A DNA stretch of 14,623 nt from the NCBI GenBank assembly GCA_036835375.1, contig DAITMB010000124.1, forward strand, positions 1 through 14,623. The letters run 5' to 3'. Both the position numbers and the translations under genes were made by a program. Positions 7,330 through 14,623 of this stretch are shown one piece after another (position 1 is the first letter of the stretch; each line of letters begins with the position of its first letter). Origin of the DNA: JANQTF01 sp036835375. Lineage in GTDB: Bacteria > Bacteroidota > Bacteroidia > J057. The notes beneath the pieces are model-generated. The model did not search any database and was not told where the DNA came from. It was given only the letters and a program-made list of their open reading frames with translations.

Positions 7330-10300
7330 ATGGCATTCGCAGCATCAAAAAAACCGCTCAGCACCCAGGACATTCCTCTGGCCAATCTTTTCGCATACAT
7401 CCGCGACCTTTTTCACACCAGCGACCCGGTCTTCCGTTTCGAAGACGACGGTCGCAACCGCAAGGTCCGAAATGAGTCTTGGTGGTCGCTCGCAGACTGG
7501 CAGCGGCTCCACGAGGCTGACCAACTTGAATTTCAGTGGCAGTCGCCCGATCGGCCCATTTTGTCACTGCGTCGCGTGGAACTGCCACCCATGCCAGCCG
7601 TTCCCAAAGACTTGAAAGGATGGTTGAGCCAGGAGGAGCTTCCCGGACAACTCCCCAAATTGGTCCCCATTCGCCAACGTCAAGTAGCCTTCAGCACCAA
7701 TCCCAAGCGGATGAGCGCCTACCAAAGCTTTCACCTCCGCGTCCACGACCGCCCGGTGGCTGAGGTGCAAGACCTGAGCATTCCACCGATCTTGACAGAT
7801 TGGGTAGAGATTCGCACGGAAGAAGATCGCGTCTTGGTCGAAGTCCAGCAGGAAGGCATAGAGCGATTCGAAGACGACGACCTCCGCCAGGAATTGCTCA
7901 CTGCTTACGAGCGCGTACACGGTGAACACTTCCAGCAACATGCACAAGCCCTCGCTGTCAATCAGCTATTTGATGCGCTGCATGCGACCCATTATGAGCT
8001 GAAGGCCCACAGTGGTCAGCGCCTTTTTCTGTCTTTTGGGCTGGTATCCGGGCAAATGGGCGATGAAACCTATCGCAATTTCCTCTTTCACATTCCGCTG
8101 CGGCTCGAGATCAAGAAACTCGATCTCCACATTTTTCCTGACACCTTCTCGCAGACCATCCGCTGCGAGCAAGCCTTCACCGATTTGCTAGAACAAGCTT
8201 TCCCCAAAGAAAGCGCCTTTCAACTCGACCAGCGTCGTCAGCACGTGCTGGCTACCGTGGACAAGTTTCACCAGGAGCCTCACGAGTTCAACCTTGACAG
8301 CGGCTACTTGCGCCACAGCTATTACGAGACCGCACTGAAGTTGCTCGAAATCTTCCCGGAGGTGGATGACCGCTTTTTTGTCGGAAAAGACCTCAACTGG
8401 GCGCTTGAAGCCGGCAGCCCCAAGCAGGGCCTACAACTGAGCTTTTCGCCCGTGGTACACGCCCGAATCGTGGAATCTCATGAGCACATCGCCAAAGATG
8501 CCTCCAAGATCATCGAGAAAATCAATGAGCTGAGCAGCATGGGCGAAAGCGATCGGATTCCTGATTTTTTCAAAAAACTATTCTCCCTCCGTCGCCCCGA
8601 GCATAAACTCAGGATCGCACACAAGGTAGAAAATCGCAGCCACCTCGATCTGGAAATCCGTGCGGACATCGAGACAGACCGACTGCTGTTTCCTCTGCCC
8701 AGCAACCGCGAGCAGCGCGCCATCGCCGAGCGACTCTCCAATCAGGATGCGGTGACAGTAATGGGCCCTCCCGGCACCGGCAAAAGCCATACGATTGCCA
8801 ACCTCACTTCGCACTATGTATCACAGGGGAAATCTGTTCTCATTGTGTCGCGCTATGCCAAAGCCCTCGAAGTCATTCGCGAAAAACTCCCGGGCGGTAT
8901 TCGACATCTGGCAGTATCGTTCAACCAGAACGATCCGCAGCACGATGCCCTTAAGCACGCCATTGATGCGATCAAGGAAAACTTGAGTCGCCCGATTCAA
9001 CCAGATGAGATTCAGACATTGGAGCAGGAACTCCATCTGCTCGAAACCCGCTATCAAGCCTTGCTAGGTGCAATCCAGTCTTGGATGGACTCTCACCAAG
9101 AGAGGCTGACCTTAGAACATCCTTCGCTGGGACCGCTGACCCTGACGGTAGCAGAATGGGCCAAATCTCACTTTCAGCCCCAGTATGTGCCTCAGGCATT
9201 GCACGACCCGCTCCCGGCTTCAACTACGGCAGTGGAACTGGCCGAAAATTTTCAGCGCTGGACAAGCCAATTGCAAGAGATCGACCTGGGTCTGCTAGCT
9301 TTTTCCTGGCCGGAAATCACGTCATTTCCCAGTGAATCTGCGGTTTCGGAGAAGCTCCAAGCGATTCGCCAACTCGCTGCCCGTATCTCTCCAACCAAAT
9401 ATGAGTCCCTTTCTCTCGCTCAACTCACTGCAGTTGTTGAAGAGCAGGTACACCGAAGCTTGGAAGATCGGTCTTGGTTGCAAACGAAAGCCGAGTGGAT
9501 GCTCCAAGATGAATTTGATGAAGCCGTGCTTGGCCACCTTCTCTCCCAATTGGAGCGCATTTACACAGGATTTGAGGAAGAGCAGCGGGCGCTCCTGCCT
9601 TATGCCTTTGATCTTTCGCCCCTTGCCGGGCAAGATTGGGAGCTTTGGAAGGAAGAAGGACAAAAGCTGTGGGAAAAAATGTGTGGAGGCATGAATAGCC
9701 TTCAGAAAAAGTTGCTCAGCAAGCTCCACAAGTCCCTGCTCGATTGCCAGATCAATGGTCGCAAAGTGGAATCTGCCGATCAAATGGCGCTGTTGCTCCG
9801 AGCCATCGGCCAGAATCTGCGCCGCAAGCAGTGGCATATCGCCCTGCAAAACTACCTCGTTGGCTTTGGAATTTCTCTCACAAATGAGGAGGTCGAATCC
9901 TGGCGAACAAAACTCATCAGCGGCCTGACTCGCTACCGCAACGTTCGACTCTTCGAGCAATCGATGCGTAGTCAGGGGCTTCCGATCGGTGATTTGCTGA
10001 GCAGCGACGCCCAGGCACACTGGGACTGGTTGGCGGGTGTTCCCAGCTTCCTGCGTTGGAGGGCCGCGGAGGATGAGTGGAGCCGAATCGTCTATCAAAC
10101 GGGCGCCATTCAAGGTTTGGCACCAGTGGGGACGGAGTTACAGCAAGCGCTTCAAGCTCGCGACGCCGATGCCTATTCGAAGGCCGTGACTCGTTATCAG
10201 ACCCAACAAACGAAAAGGAACGAAGCACAAGCCTGGAAGGCGGAGGAGGCCGAATGGCGTTCACTCATTCCGCAGACGGTAGCAGCATTTTTTGTCGAAG

Positions 10301-11934
10301 AACGCCCCGTTACCGCCACAGCGATTCTCGCAGACGTTTTTCACGGACAGCTCCAGGCCACCATGCGCCAATGTCTGGCTGCATCAGCAGAAAGCCAGGA
10401 TGCGCTCAGCCAGTTAACGAAGCTGCAGCAGGAAATCGAGACCCGCATTGCGGACCTGATCACCCTTCAAACTTGGGAACGGAAACAGCGTGAGGTGAGT
10501 GACGAACAGCGATCTGCGCTTTCAGCTTGGCGCAACGACCTCATCAACATTGGAAAGGGATACGGCAAAAACACCGAGCGCAACCTCCAGTCAGCTGTCA
10601 CGAACATGCAGCTGGCCAAGGGCGCGGTGCCCATCTGGATCATGCAACAGGACACTGCCATCACCTTTTTCCCTGAGGTAGAGCCGGGGCAGTTTGACCT
10701 GCTCATCGTGGATGAAGCCAGCCAGTGCGACATCAGCATGTTGAACCTGATTTTCCGCAGCAAAAAATGCATTATCGTGGGGGATGAAAACCAGACCTCG
10801 GTCGCGACCCAAGGCAGTCTCTTTCCCATCGATCGCACCAATCAGTTGCTGGATCGCTACCTGGTCCATCACCCTTTCAAGCAGCAGTTCAACATCAACA
10901 ACCGCACGGCAAGCATTTACACGCTCAGCGGGGTGATTTATCCCAACATCGTGACGTTGCGGGAGCATTTCCGCTGCCGTCCGGAGTTGATCGGCTTCTC
11001 CAACAAATATGTGTATGACCAGCAAATCGTGCCTTTGCGCACCGCTACGGACAACCGCTACGGCGCCCCCCTCGAAGCTCACCACGTCGATGACGATCCG
11101 GCTGACAAGCGTCGCCCACAATTGGTGCGGCAAGCCGTGCAACTCATCGCCGACCTGATCGAAGATTATGAACACCAGCAGCTCGACGAATTGCCCAGCA
11201 TCGGGATTCTTACTCTCGACGCTGCGCATGAGGAGCACCGCGAATACATGATTCGCGAGCTCTCGCGACACCCCAAGGTAAAGGAGTATGCAGAGGAATT
11301 GAACCTCCTCGTAGGTACCTCGCGGGAGTTTCAAGGCGACGAGCGCGACGTGATGATTCTCACATCCACAGCTTCGCATCGCTACACCGAAGGTGGGGAA
11401 CTGCGGCCACCAAGGGCTGTGCTGGGCGAAGAAATGATGCGGATTTACAATGTGGCCATCAGCCGAGCGCGTGACAAGGCGATCTTGCTCTACAGTGCTC
11501 ATCCGGAGTCTGTGCTGCAAATGAGTGAGGATTGCTACCGTCGGCGGTTGATTGACTACTGTGGAAGTGCCAGTTTGTCAGCTCCGCAGCTGGTTCTCAG
11601 TCCACAAGAAGTGCTGTCTCGCAGCCGATCACTCTACGGCGACTGGGGAGCCGAAGTCGTGGCTGCCCTCCAGGCTCAAGGCTGGGGAGAATGGCTTCAG
11701 GTGAACTTTCGCGTGGGGCCTTACAAGCTCGACCTCGCCATGATTCGCGATGGCAAAAAGTTTGGGATCCTGCTGGATGGGTTGGAATCCCGCGATGAAG
11801 CGCAGTCTCGACAAACACTCGAAAACCAATTGACTATGACCCGCGCTGGGTGGGATTGCTATCGATTGCCGATCACGGATTGGTATGCCGATGGAGAAGC
11901 CGCACGTCAACGCCTGATGGCTTTTCTGAGTTAG
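7330..11934 (+). CDS. Large superfamily 1 (UPF1/DNA2-like) helicase with C-terminal Vsr/MTES_1575-like nuclease fold
   Basis: A 1534-residue protein. The N-terminal 450 or so residues belong to no family I recognise. The helicase begins at SNREQRAI (458-465, Q-motif-like), with Walker A MGPPGTGKSHT (478-488), Walker B LLIVDEAS (D1128, E1129), motif III VGDENQTS (D1152, Q1155), motif IV-like REHFRCRPEL (1211-1220), motif V TSREFQGDERD (1330-1340, Q1335) and motif VI YNVAISRAR (1373-1381, R1379). About 640 mostly helical residues lie between Walker A and Walker B. The C-terminal 100 residues (about 1436-1534) match the outline of the Vsr/MTES_1575 nuclease fold: GPYKLDLAM (D1468), then GILLDG (1479-1484), RAGWDCYRL and TDWYADG. 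The acidic residue of the usual 'GIECDG' reads L1481. It probably acts on DNA or RNA using ATP. The plan recalls single-protein helicase-Vsr antiphage proteins. It stands alone, with ATG at 7330 and its own terminator. Confidence 0.93.
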   Translation: MAFAASKKPLSTQDIPLANLFAYIRDLFHTSDPVFRFEDDGRNRKVRNESWWSLADWQRLHEADQLEFQWQSPDRPILSLRRVELPPMPAVPKDLKGWLSQEELPGQLPKLVPIRQRQVAFSTNPKRMSAYQSFHLRVHDRPVAEVQDLSIPPILTDWVEIRTEEDRVLVEVQQEGIERFEDDDLRQELLTAYERVHGEHFQQHAQALAVNQLFDALHATHYELKAHSGQRLFLSFGLVSGQMGDETYRNFLFHIPLRLEIKKLDLHIFPDTFSQTIRCEQAFTDLLEQAFPKESAFQLDQRRQHVLATVDKFHQEPHEFNLDSGYLRHSYYETALKLLEIFPEVDDRFFVGKDLNWALEAGSPKQGLQLSFSPVVHARIVESHEHIAKDASKIIEKINELSSMGESDRIPDFFKKLFSLRRPEHKLRIAHKVENRSHLDLEIRADIETDRLLFPLPSNREQRAIAERLSNQDAVTVMGPPGTGKSHTIANLTSHYVSQGKSVLIVSRYAKALEVIREKLPGGIRHLAVSFNQNDPQHDALKHAIDAIKENLSRPIQPDEIQTLEQELHLLETRYQALLGAIQSWMDSHQERLTLEHPSLGPLTLTVAEWAKSHFQPQYVPQALHDPLPASTTAVELAENFQRWTSQLQEIDLGLLAFSWPEITSFPSESAVSEKLQAIRQLAARISPTKYESLSLAQLTAVVEEQVHRSLEDRSWLQTKAEWMLQDEFDEAVLGHLLSQLERIYTGFEEEQRALLPYAFDLSPLAGQDWELWKEEGQKLWEKMCGGMNSLQKKLLSKLHKSLLDCQINGRKVESADQMALLLRAIGQNLRRKQWHIALQNYLVGFGISLTNEEVESWRTKLISGLTRYRNVRLFEQSMRSQGLPIGDLLSSDAQAHWDWLAGVPSFLRWRAAEDEWSRIVYQTGAIQGLAPVGTELQQALQARDADAYSKAVTRYQTQQTKRNEAQAWKAEEAEWRSLIPQTVAAFFVEERPVTATAILADVFHGQLQATMRQCLAASAESQDALSQLTKLQQEIETRIADLITLQTWERKQREVSDEQRSALSAWRNDLINIGKGYGKNTERNLQSAVTNMQLAKGAVPIWIMQQDTAITFFPEVEPGQFDLLIVDEASQCDISMLNLIFRSKKCIIVGDENQTSVATQGSLFPIDRTNQLLDRYLVHHPFKQQFNINNRTASIYTLSGVIYPNIVTLREHFRCRPELIGFSNKYVYDQQIVPLRTATDNRYGAPLEAHHVDDDPADKRRPQLVRQAVQLIADLIEDYEHQQLDELPSIGILTLDAAHEEHREYMIRELSRHPKVKEYAEELNLLVGTSREFQGDERDVMILTSTASHRYTEGGELRPPRAVLGEEMMRIYNVAISRARDKAILLYSAHPESVLQMSEDCYRRRLIDYCGSASLSAPQLVLSPQEVLSRSRSLYGDWGAEVVAALQAQGWGEWLQVNFRVGPYKLDLAMIRDGKKFGILLDGLESRDEAQSRQTLENQLTMTRAGWDCYRLPITDWYADGEAARQRLMAFLS

Positions 11935-11954
11935 TCACGAGTATTTGACTGAAT

Positions 11955-12000
11955 CCGCCCGAGAGCAGAGAATTTCTTTGCACTCGGGCGGGCTTTTTTT
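11955..12000 (+). terminator. Strong intrinsic terminator of the helicase gene
   Basis: CCGCCCGAG (11955-11963) pairs perfectly with CTCGGGCGG (11983-11991), and inside it GCA pairs with TGC across an A-A mismatch. The stem is followed by GC and then seven T residues (11994-12000). It sits 20 bases after the helicase TAG and points to transcription ending after that single gene. It lacks a U tail on the minus strand and so should not serve the convergent cytochrome operon. Confidence 0.9.
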
Positions 12001-12098
12001 GGGTGATATCAAATGGGCTGATAGGAGAGGGGTGGGGCTGTGTTAGATGAAATTGGATGAGATGATGTGGCCACAGTCTCCATAAAAATTTAGTTCGA

Positions 12099-12116
12099 TT
12101 TGATTGGTAAATCAAA
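12099..12116 (-). terminator. Possible terminator hairpin of the molybdoenzyme-cytochrome operon
   Basis: TTTGATT (12099-12105) and AATCAAA (12110-12116) form a perfect 7-bp stem with a 4-base loop, about 15 bases past the cytochrome stop codon on the minus strand. The stem is AT-rich and the only T-run (AAATTTTT, near 12084-12091) comes some bases later, so it would be a weak terminator at best. Confidence 0.3.
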
Positions 12117-12131
12117 GATTCTTTCGACCAT

Positions 12132-12620
12132 TTATTCCCCTATCACATACCATTGGTCCTCTTCAATGGCCAAAGATGCCCGACGGCCCTGGCCTTGCGG
12201 CGCATAATAAGTCGATAAGTAATCGAGGATTTTGCCTTCCTGTTCACCCAAATCCCATAATTGTTGGGTCTGCTGCATCCAGCGGATCATCTCTTCCCAG
12301 CCACCGCGGGTAGCGCGATTCTGAAGGACGAGCTTGGCGGAGTGACAACCTGTGCAATGAGTTTTTACCATGAGATAATCGCCCTGCGCCACGAAACCTG
12401 TTTCCACATCCAGACCATTTTCTACCAGATTCATTACAGAAGTATCAACCGCCGGAGGCAGAATGGATGTCGTAGGTGCGGATGTCGCATAGCGAGCAGG
12501 ATGCTGAACTGCATCGACAATCACCCCGGCGCAGATGATGGTCAACGCCGTGAGGACGAGCGCGAAGGTGAGCAGCGGCAGGACGGTACGCAGAGAAGAT
12601 GGGAATTTTTCGGGCGGCAT
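12132..12620 (-). CDS. Membrane-anchored monohaem cytochrome c, SorB-like subunit
   Basis: A 162-residue protein. Residues about 11-35 are one hydrophobic helix, probably an uncleaved membrane anchor, followed by a flexible Ala/Thr/Pro-rich linker (about 41-57). The cytochrome domain has a single haem site CTGCH (89-93, with H93 the proximal ligand). The segment GGWEEMIRWMQQTQ then matches the 'GW...I.RM' element of SorB-type cytochromes, where a methionine, here most likely M115, is the distal ligand, and ILDYLSTYYAP (131-141) is the typical closing helix. It lies 43 bases downstream of the molybdoenzyme gene on the same strand and is presumably its electron acceptor, passing electrons from sulfite oxidation to the periplasmic or membrane respiratory chain. 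ATG at 12620 is the natural start, as the anchor helix begins just after it. The assignment as cytochrome c is firm and the SorB partnership is inferred from context. Confidence 0.9.
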   Translation of the reverse strand: MPPEKFPSSLRTVLPLLTFALVLTALTIICAGVIVDAVQHPARYATSAPTTSILPPAVDTSVMNLVENGLDVETGFVAQGDYLMVKTHCTGCHSAKLVLQNRATRGGWEEMIRWMQQTQQLWDLGEQEGKILDYLSTYYAPQGQGRRASLAIEEDQWYVIGE

Positions 12621-12663
12621 GAAGATGTTTTAAAAGAATCGATTTCGGCGTGAAGCCATCATT

Positions 12664-13983
12664 CTACTGTACTTTGATCGCGATGCGGTGGCAAGCATTG
12701 TTGAGGTAGCCTTGCGGATTCCAGCCGGGCACGACCATGGGCTGCATGTGCCCCATGCTGTCAGTCGCCCGAGCCCATACTTCGTAGTAGCCTTTTTGTG
12801 GAAAACGCACAGAGGCCCGCCAACTTTGCCAAGCGAGCCGATTGGCAGGTGGCGCCAACTGAGCCTCCTGCCATGTCGCGCCAAAATCCACCGAGACATG
12901 TACTTTCGACACGGCTAGGTCGCCTGCCCACGCTTTGCCGCGCAAGGCCAACGTACGACCAAAGCCAAGAATACCCCCGGTTTTTGGCGAGGTGATCAGC
13001 GACTTTACCGGCATGGACTCGATGATTTTCATGTTGTCGTCAGGCACGTCAGCGCCGGGAGCTACGGGTTGTTCCGGAACGCGGTAAGACTTTCCCAGCA
13101 TTTTCTCGCCATCATGGATCCGGTCGCGCACCAGAATGTGGGTCAGCCACTTGCCAGAGGTAGAAGCGGGCCAGCCGCCAAAGACCAGCCGGAGCGGATG
13201 TCCATTCAGCGCAGGCATATCTTGTCCATTCATGGCCCAAGCAATCATCGATTCGGCCTCCAATGCCTTGCTCATCGGCACCCCCCGGGAAATCACCACT
13301 TTGCCGGGATCGCCACTCAGGTGGGTATCAGCGCCGAGGTAGCCGATGTACACCGCATTGGGCTTGATCCCGACATCTTTGAGCAGATCGCGGAGTCGAA
13401 TGCCCGTCCATGCAGGACAGCCCACGGCACCGGTGGTCCACTGCGTGCCTTTGGCAGGCGGGCTGAATTCTGCGCGTCCATTTCCCCCACATTCGAGCAC
13501 AAGACGATAGGTCACCTGCTCAAATCGGGTCTTGAGGTCCTGCAAGCTGTAGCTGCGCGGCGCGACGACCGATTCTCCCTCCACGCGCAAGGTCCAGGTT
13601 GCGGAGTCCACGGAGCTGGGAGGCAGGCCGTTGTTTCGCACAAACAAGACATCCGAGGGAGTATCATCCGCGTCGAGCAAATGTGCAGGCGTCTCGGCAT
13701 TGATCGGGCGATCGTTGAGCAACACCAGACCGGGATGCTTGCCGGGCAGCGTCGCCCGTCCGTCGAGAAACAATCCTGCTGGAATGAGTCCCGCTGGCAT
13801 CTGGTCGGCGAACACGATGGGAGCACCCAGAACGGATCCCATGAATAAGAGGGCACTTTTTTTCAAAAATCCACGACGAGACGTTGGATCTGTTTCTCGC
13901 CCCCACACCAAGCGATCGGCTTCTACGGGGTCTTGGGCATATAGGTCGTTGAGACCGATGATTCGTTTTGGTTGTTTCTTCAT
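12664..13983 (-). CDS. Tat-exported sulfite-oxidase-family molybdoenzyme (SorA/SoxC-like)
   Basis: A protein of 439 residues from ATG 13983. A TTG 27 bases further upstream would add nine residues (MSCPIADQQ), but the ATG is preferred. After about 33 polar residues comes a twin-arginine signal, TSRRGFLKKSALLF (RR at 36-37), with a hydrophobic stretch ending near IVFA. The sulfite oxidase molybdopterin-binding domain follows (about residues 105-285), with the molybdenum-ligand cysteine in LVLECGGNGR (C165). The C-terminal 120 or so residues are the Mo-co dimerisation domain, including VSVDFGATWQEAQL and the late WARATDSMGHMQP and GWNPQGYLNNACHRI segments. The likely reaction is sulfite to sulfate, two electrons passing to the cytochrome c encoded 43 bases downstream. 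Other substrates are possible, since this family also contains non-sulfite enzymes. The unusually long region before the RR motif is seen in other SoxC-like proteins. Confidence 0.92.
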   Translation of the reverse strand: MKKQPKRIIGLNDLYAQDPVEADRLVWGRETDPTSRRGFLKKSALLFMGSVLGAPIVFADQMPAGLIPAGLFLDGRATLPGKHPGLVLLNDRPINAETPAHLLDADDTPSDVLFVRNNGLPPSSVDSATWTLRVEGESVVAPRSYSLQDLKTRFEQVTYRLVLECGGNGRAEFSPPAKGTQWTTGAVGCPAWTGIRLRDLLKDVGIKPNAVYIGYLGADTHLSGDPGKVVISRGVPMSKALEAESMIAWAMNGQDMPALNGHPLRLVFGGWPASTSGKWLTHILVRDRIHDGEKMLGKSYRVPEQPVAPGADVPDDNMKIIESMPVKSLITSPKTGGILGFGRTLALRGKAWAGDLAVSKVHVSVDFGATWQEAQLAPPANRLAWQSWRASVRFPQKGYYEVWARATDSMGHMQPMVVPGWNPQGYLNNACHRIAIKVQ

Positions 13984-14082
13984 TTGTTGATCAGCTATCG
14001 GGCAACTCAAAGGTGTCCGTTAACTAGCCTTTTGTTGTGAAAATCTGCGTACCTTAATACCAGTAAGTAACCACTTCCCGCG
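13984..14082. promoter_or_regulatory. Divergent intergenic region of the molybdoenzyme operon and the Uma2 gene
   Basis: These 99 bases must carry the promoters for both divergent genes unless either is served from within its neighbour. On the plus strand TACCTTAA at 14050-14057 partly resembles the Bacteroidota -7 box (TAnnTTTG), but the nearest TTTG (14031-14034) is too close for the usual spacing. No promoter is called with confidence. Confidence 0.3.
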
Positions 14083-14623
14083 ATGGAATTGCGAAGCAAC
14101 CAAGAAATTGTTGACGAAATTCTTTCCCGTCCCTCTGCACCGATGATCGTAGAGCAGGTTCATTATGCATTGGAGGCTGAGCGGCAAAAGCGCTTGCATT
14201 TCTACAATGAAATTTCCGAGTACGAAAAGGCTGAATTCATCAATGGCGAGGTCGTGATACATTCGCCCGTGAAAAAGGAGCACAATGATGTGACAGGTAA
14301 GCTGTTTAGGTTAGTTGATGTCTTTGTGGATATGCATCAGCTTGGCTATGTCGGTTATGAAAAAATCATGATCTCTCTCTCCCGCAACGACTACGAGCCT
14401 GACATCTGCTTCTTTGGGAAAGAGAAGTCACAGCATTTTGCGGAAGGACAGAGTTTGTTTCCCGCACCCGATCTCGCCGTGGAGGTGCTGTCCAAAAAGA
14501 CTGCCGCCAACGACCGGGGCATCAAATTCGAAGACTACCGCGCCCACGGCGTGCAGGAATACTGGATCGTCGATCCCCTCGCCCAATCGGTGGAGCAATA
14601 CCGCCTCGACGCCGAGCAGCAAT
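14083..14623 (+). CDS. Uma2-family (DUF820) PD-(D/E)XK endonuclease-like protein, partial at right edge
   Basis: ATG at 14083 opens a frame of 180 codons that has no stop before the window ends. The Uma2 signature is clear: EKAEFINGEVVIHSP (48-62), the YEPDICFF strand with D107, APDLAVEVLSKKT (128-140, with E134 in the second catalytic position), then NDRGIKFEDYRAHGVQEYWIVDP (143-165) with K148 as a candidate active-site lysine. The family is widespread in cyanobacteria and Bacteroidota, is often present in many copies per genome, and is presumed to be a restriction-endonuclease-like fold of uncertain role. Family members are usually about 190-240 residues, so only a short C-terminal part is missing. 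The gene is divergent from the molybdoenzyme operon and nothing suggests a shared function. Confidence 0.9.
   Translation, partial: MELRSNQEIVDEILSRPSAPMIVEQVHYALEAERQKRLHFYNEISEYEKAEFINGEVVIHSPVKKEHNDVTGKLFRLVDVFVDMHQLGYVGYEKIMISLSRNDYEPDICFFGKEKSQHFAEGQSLFPAPDLAVEVLSKKTAANDRGIKFEDYRAHGVQEYWIVDPLAQSVEQYRLDAEQQ

Noticed and set aside
7011..7475. Plus-strand open frame of 154 codons preceding and overlapping the helicase start
   Set aside because: It overlaps 146 bases of the helicase in another frame. The non-overlapping part reads as unstructured translation without a plausible domain, and the overlapping part is an Arg/Pro/His-rich shadow.
9322..10113. Minus-strand open frame of 263 codons
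   Set aside because: Antisense to the helical insert of the helicase, with no domain features or promoter context. It is a by-product of the GC-balanced codon use.
10591..11520. Minus-strand open frame of 309 codons
   Set aside because: It is a mirror of the helicase coding frame in the region encoding its motifs. The helicase motifs are intact, and the antisense translation shows no family features.
13069..13848. Plus-strand open frame of 259 codons within the molybdoenzyme gene
   Set aside because: The opposite strand encodes a complete sulfite-oxidase-family protein with its Mo-ligand cysteine and dimerisation domain. The plus-strand product is His/Arg-rich shadow sequence.
13984..14010. 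Upstream TTG start for the molybdoenzyme, adding nine residues
   Set aside because: The ATG at 13983 is a better start codon, and the Tat signal already has a long leading region without the extension.

Overview
The window looks like an ordinary chromosomal stretch of a Bacteroidota bacterium, plausibly of the Cytophagales or Saprospirales type. That placement is inferred from gene content: a DUF4221-like lipoprotein, a short CNNM/CBS protein, an MdlB-type half ABC exporter, Uma2 and Rpn-like nuclease-fold genes at the two edges, weak or absent Shine-Dalgarno sequences, and AT-rich spacers between GC-balanced genes. No rRNA, tRNA, CRISPR array, intact insertion sequence or integrase was seen.

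Layout from left to right. The C-terminal tail of a gene, probably an Rpn/PD-(D/E)XK transposase-like nuclease, ends at 124 (+). A complete ABC exporter half-transporter lies at 447-2210 (-). An AT-rich spacer follows, with a decayed gene for a small secreted cysteine-containing protein at 2806-3299 (+) that carries at least three lesions. Next is a 560-residue lipoprotein (3411-5093, +) joining a DUF4221-like beta-propeller region to a C-terminal segment with a CxxC motif. It converges, across a repeat-bearing spacer, on a CNNM/CBS membrane protein (5400-6470, -). An 860-base spacer then leads to the largest gene, a 1534-residue superfamily 1 helicase with a C-terminal Vsr/MTES_1575-like nuclease fold (7330-11934, +), which has its own strong intrinsic terminator. 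A two-gene operon on the minus strand (13983 down to 12132) encodes a Tat-exported sulfite-oxidase-family molybdoenzyme and a membrane-anchored monohaem cytochrome c, a SorAB-like respiratory sulfite dehydrogenase pair. A Uma2-family nuclease gene starts divergently at 14083 and runs off the right edge.

The genes do not form one pathway. The only clear functional unit is the molybdoenzyme and cytochrome pair. The item closest to an undescribed system is the solitary helicase-nuclease protein. Its overall plan resembles single-protein helicase-Vsr antiphage proteins, but its N-terminal region is not one I recognise, it carries a very long insertion between Walker A and Walker B, and its nuclease-like domain seems to lack the usual acidic residue. 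A defence role is inference only, because no neighbouring defence gene is visible.
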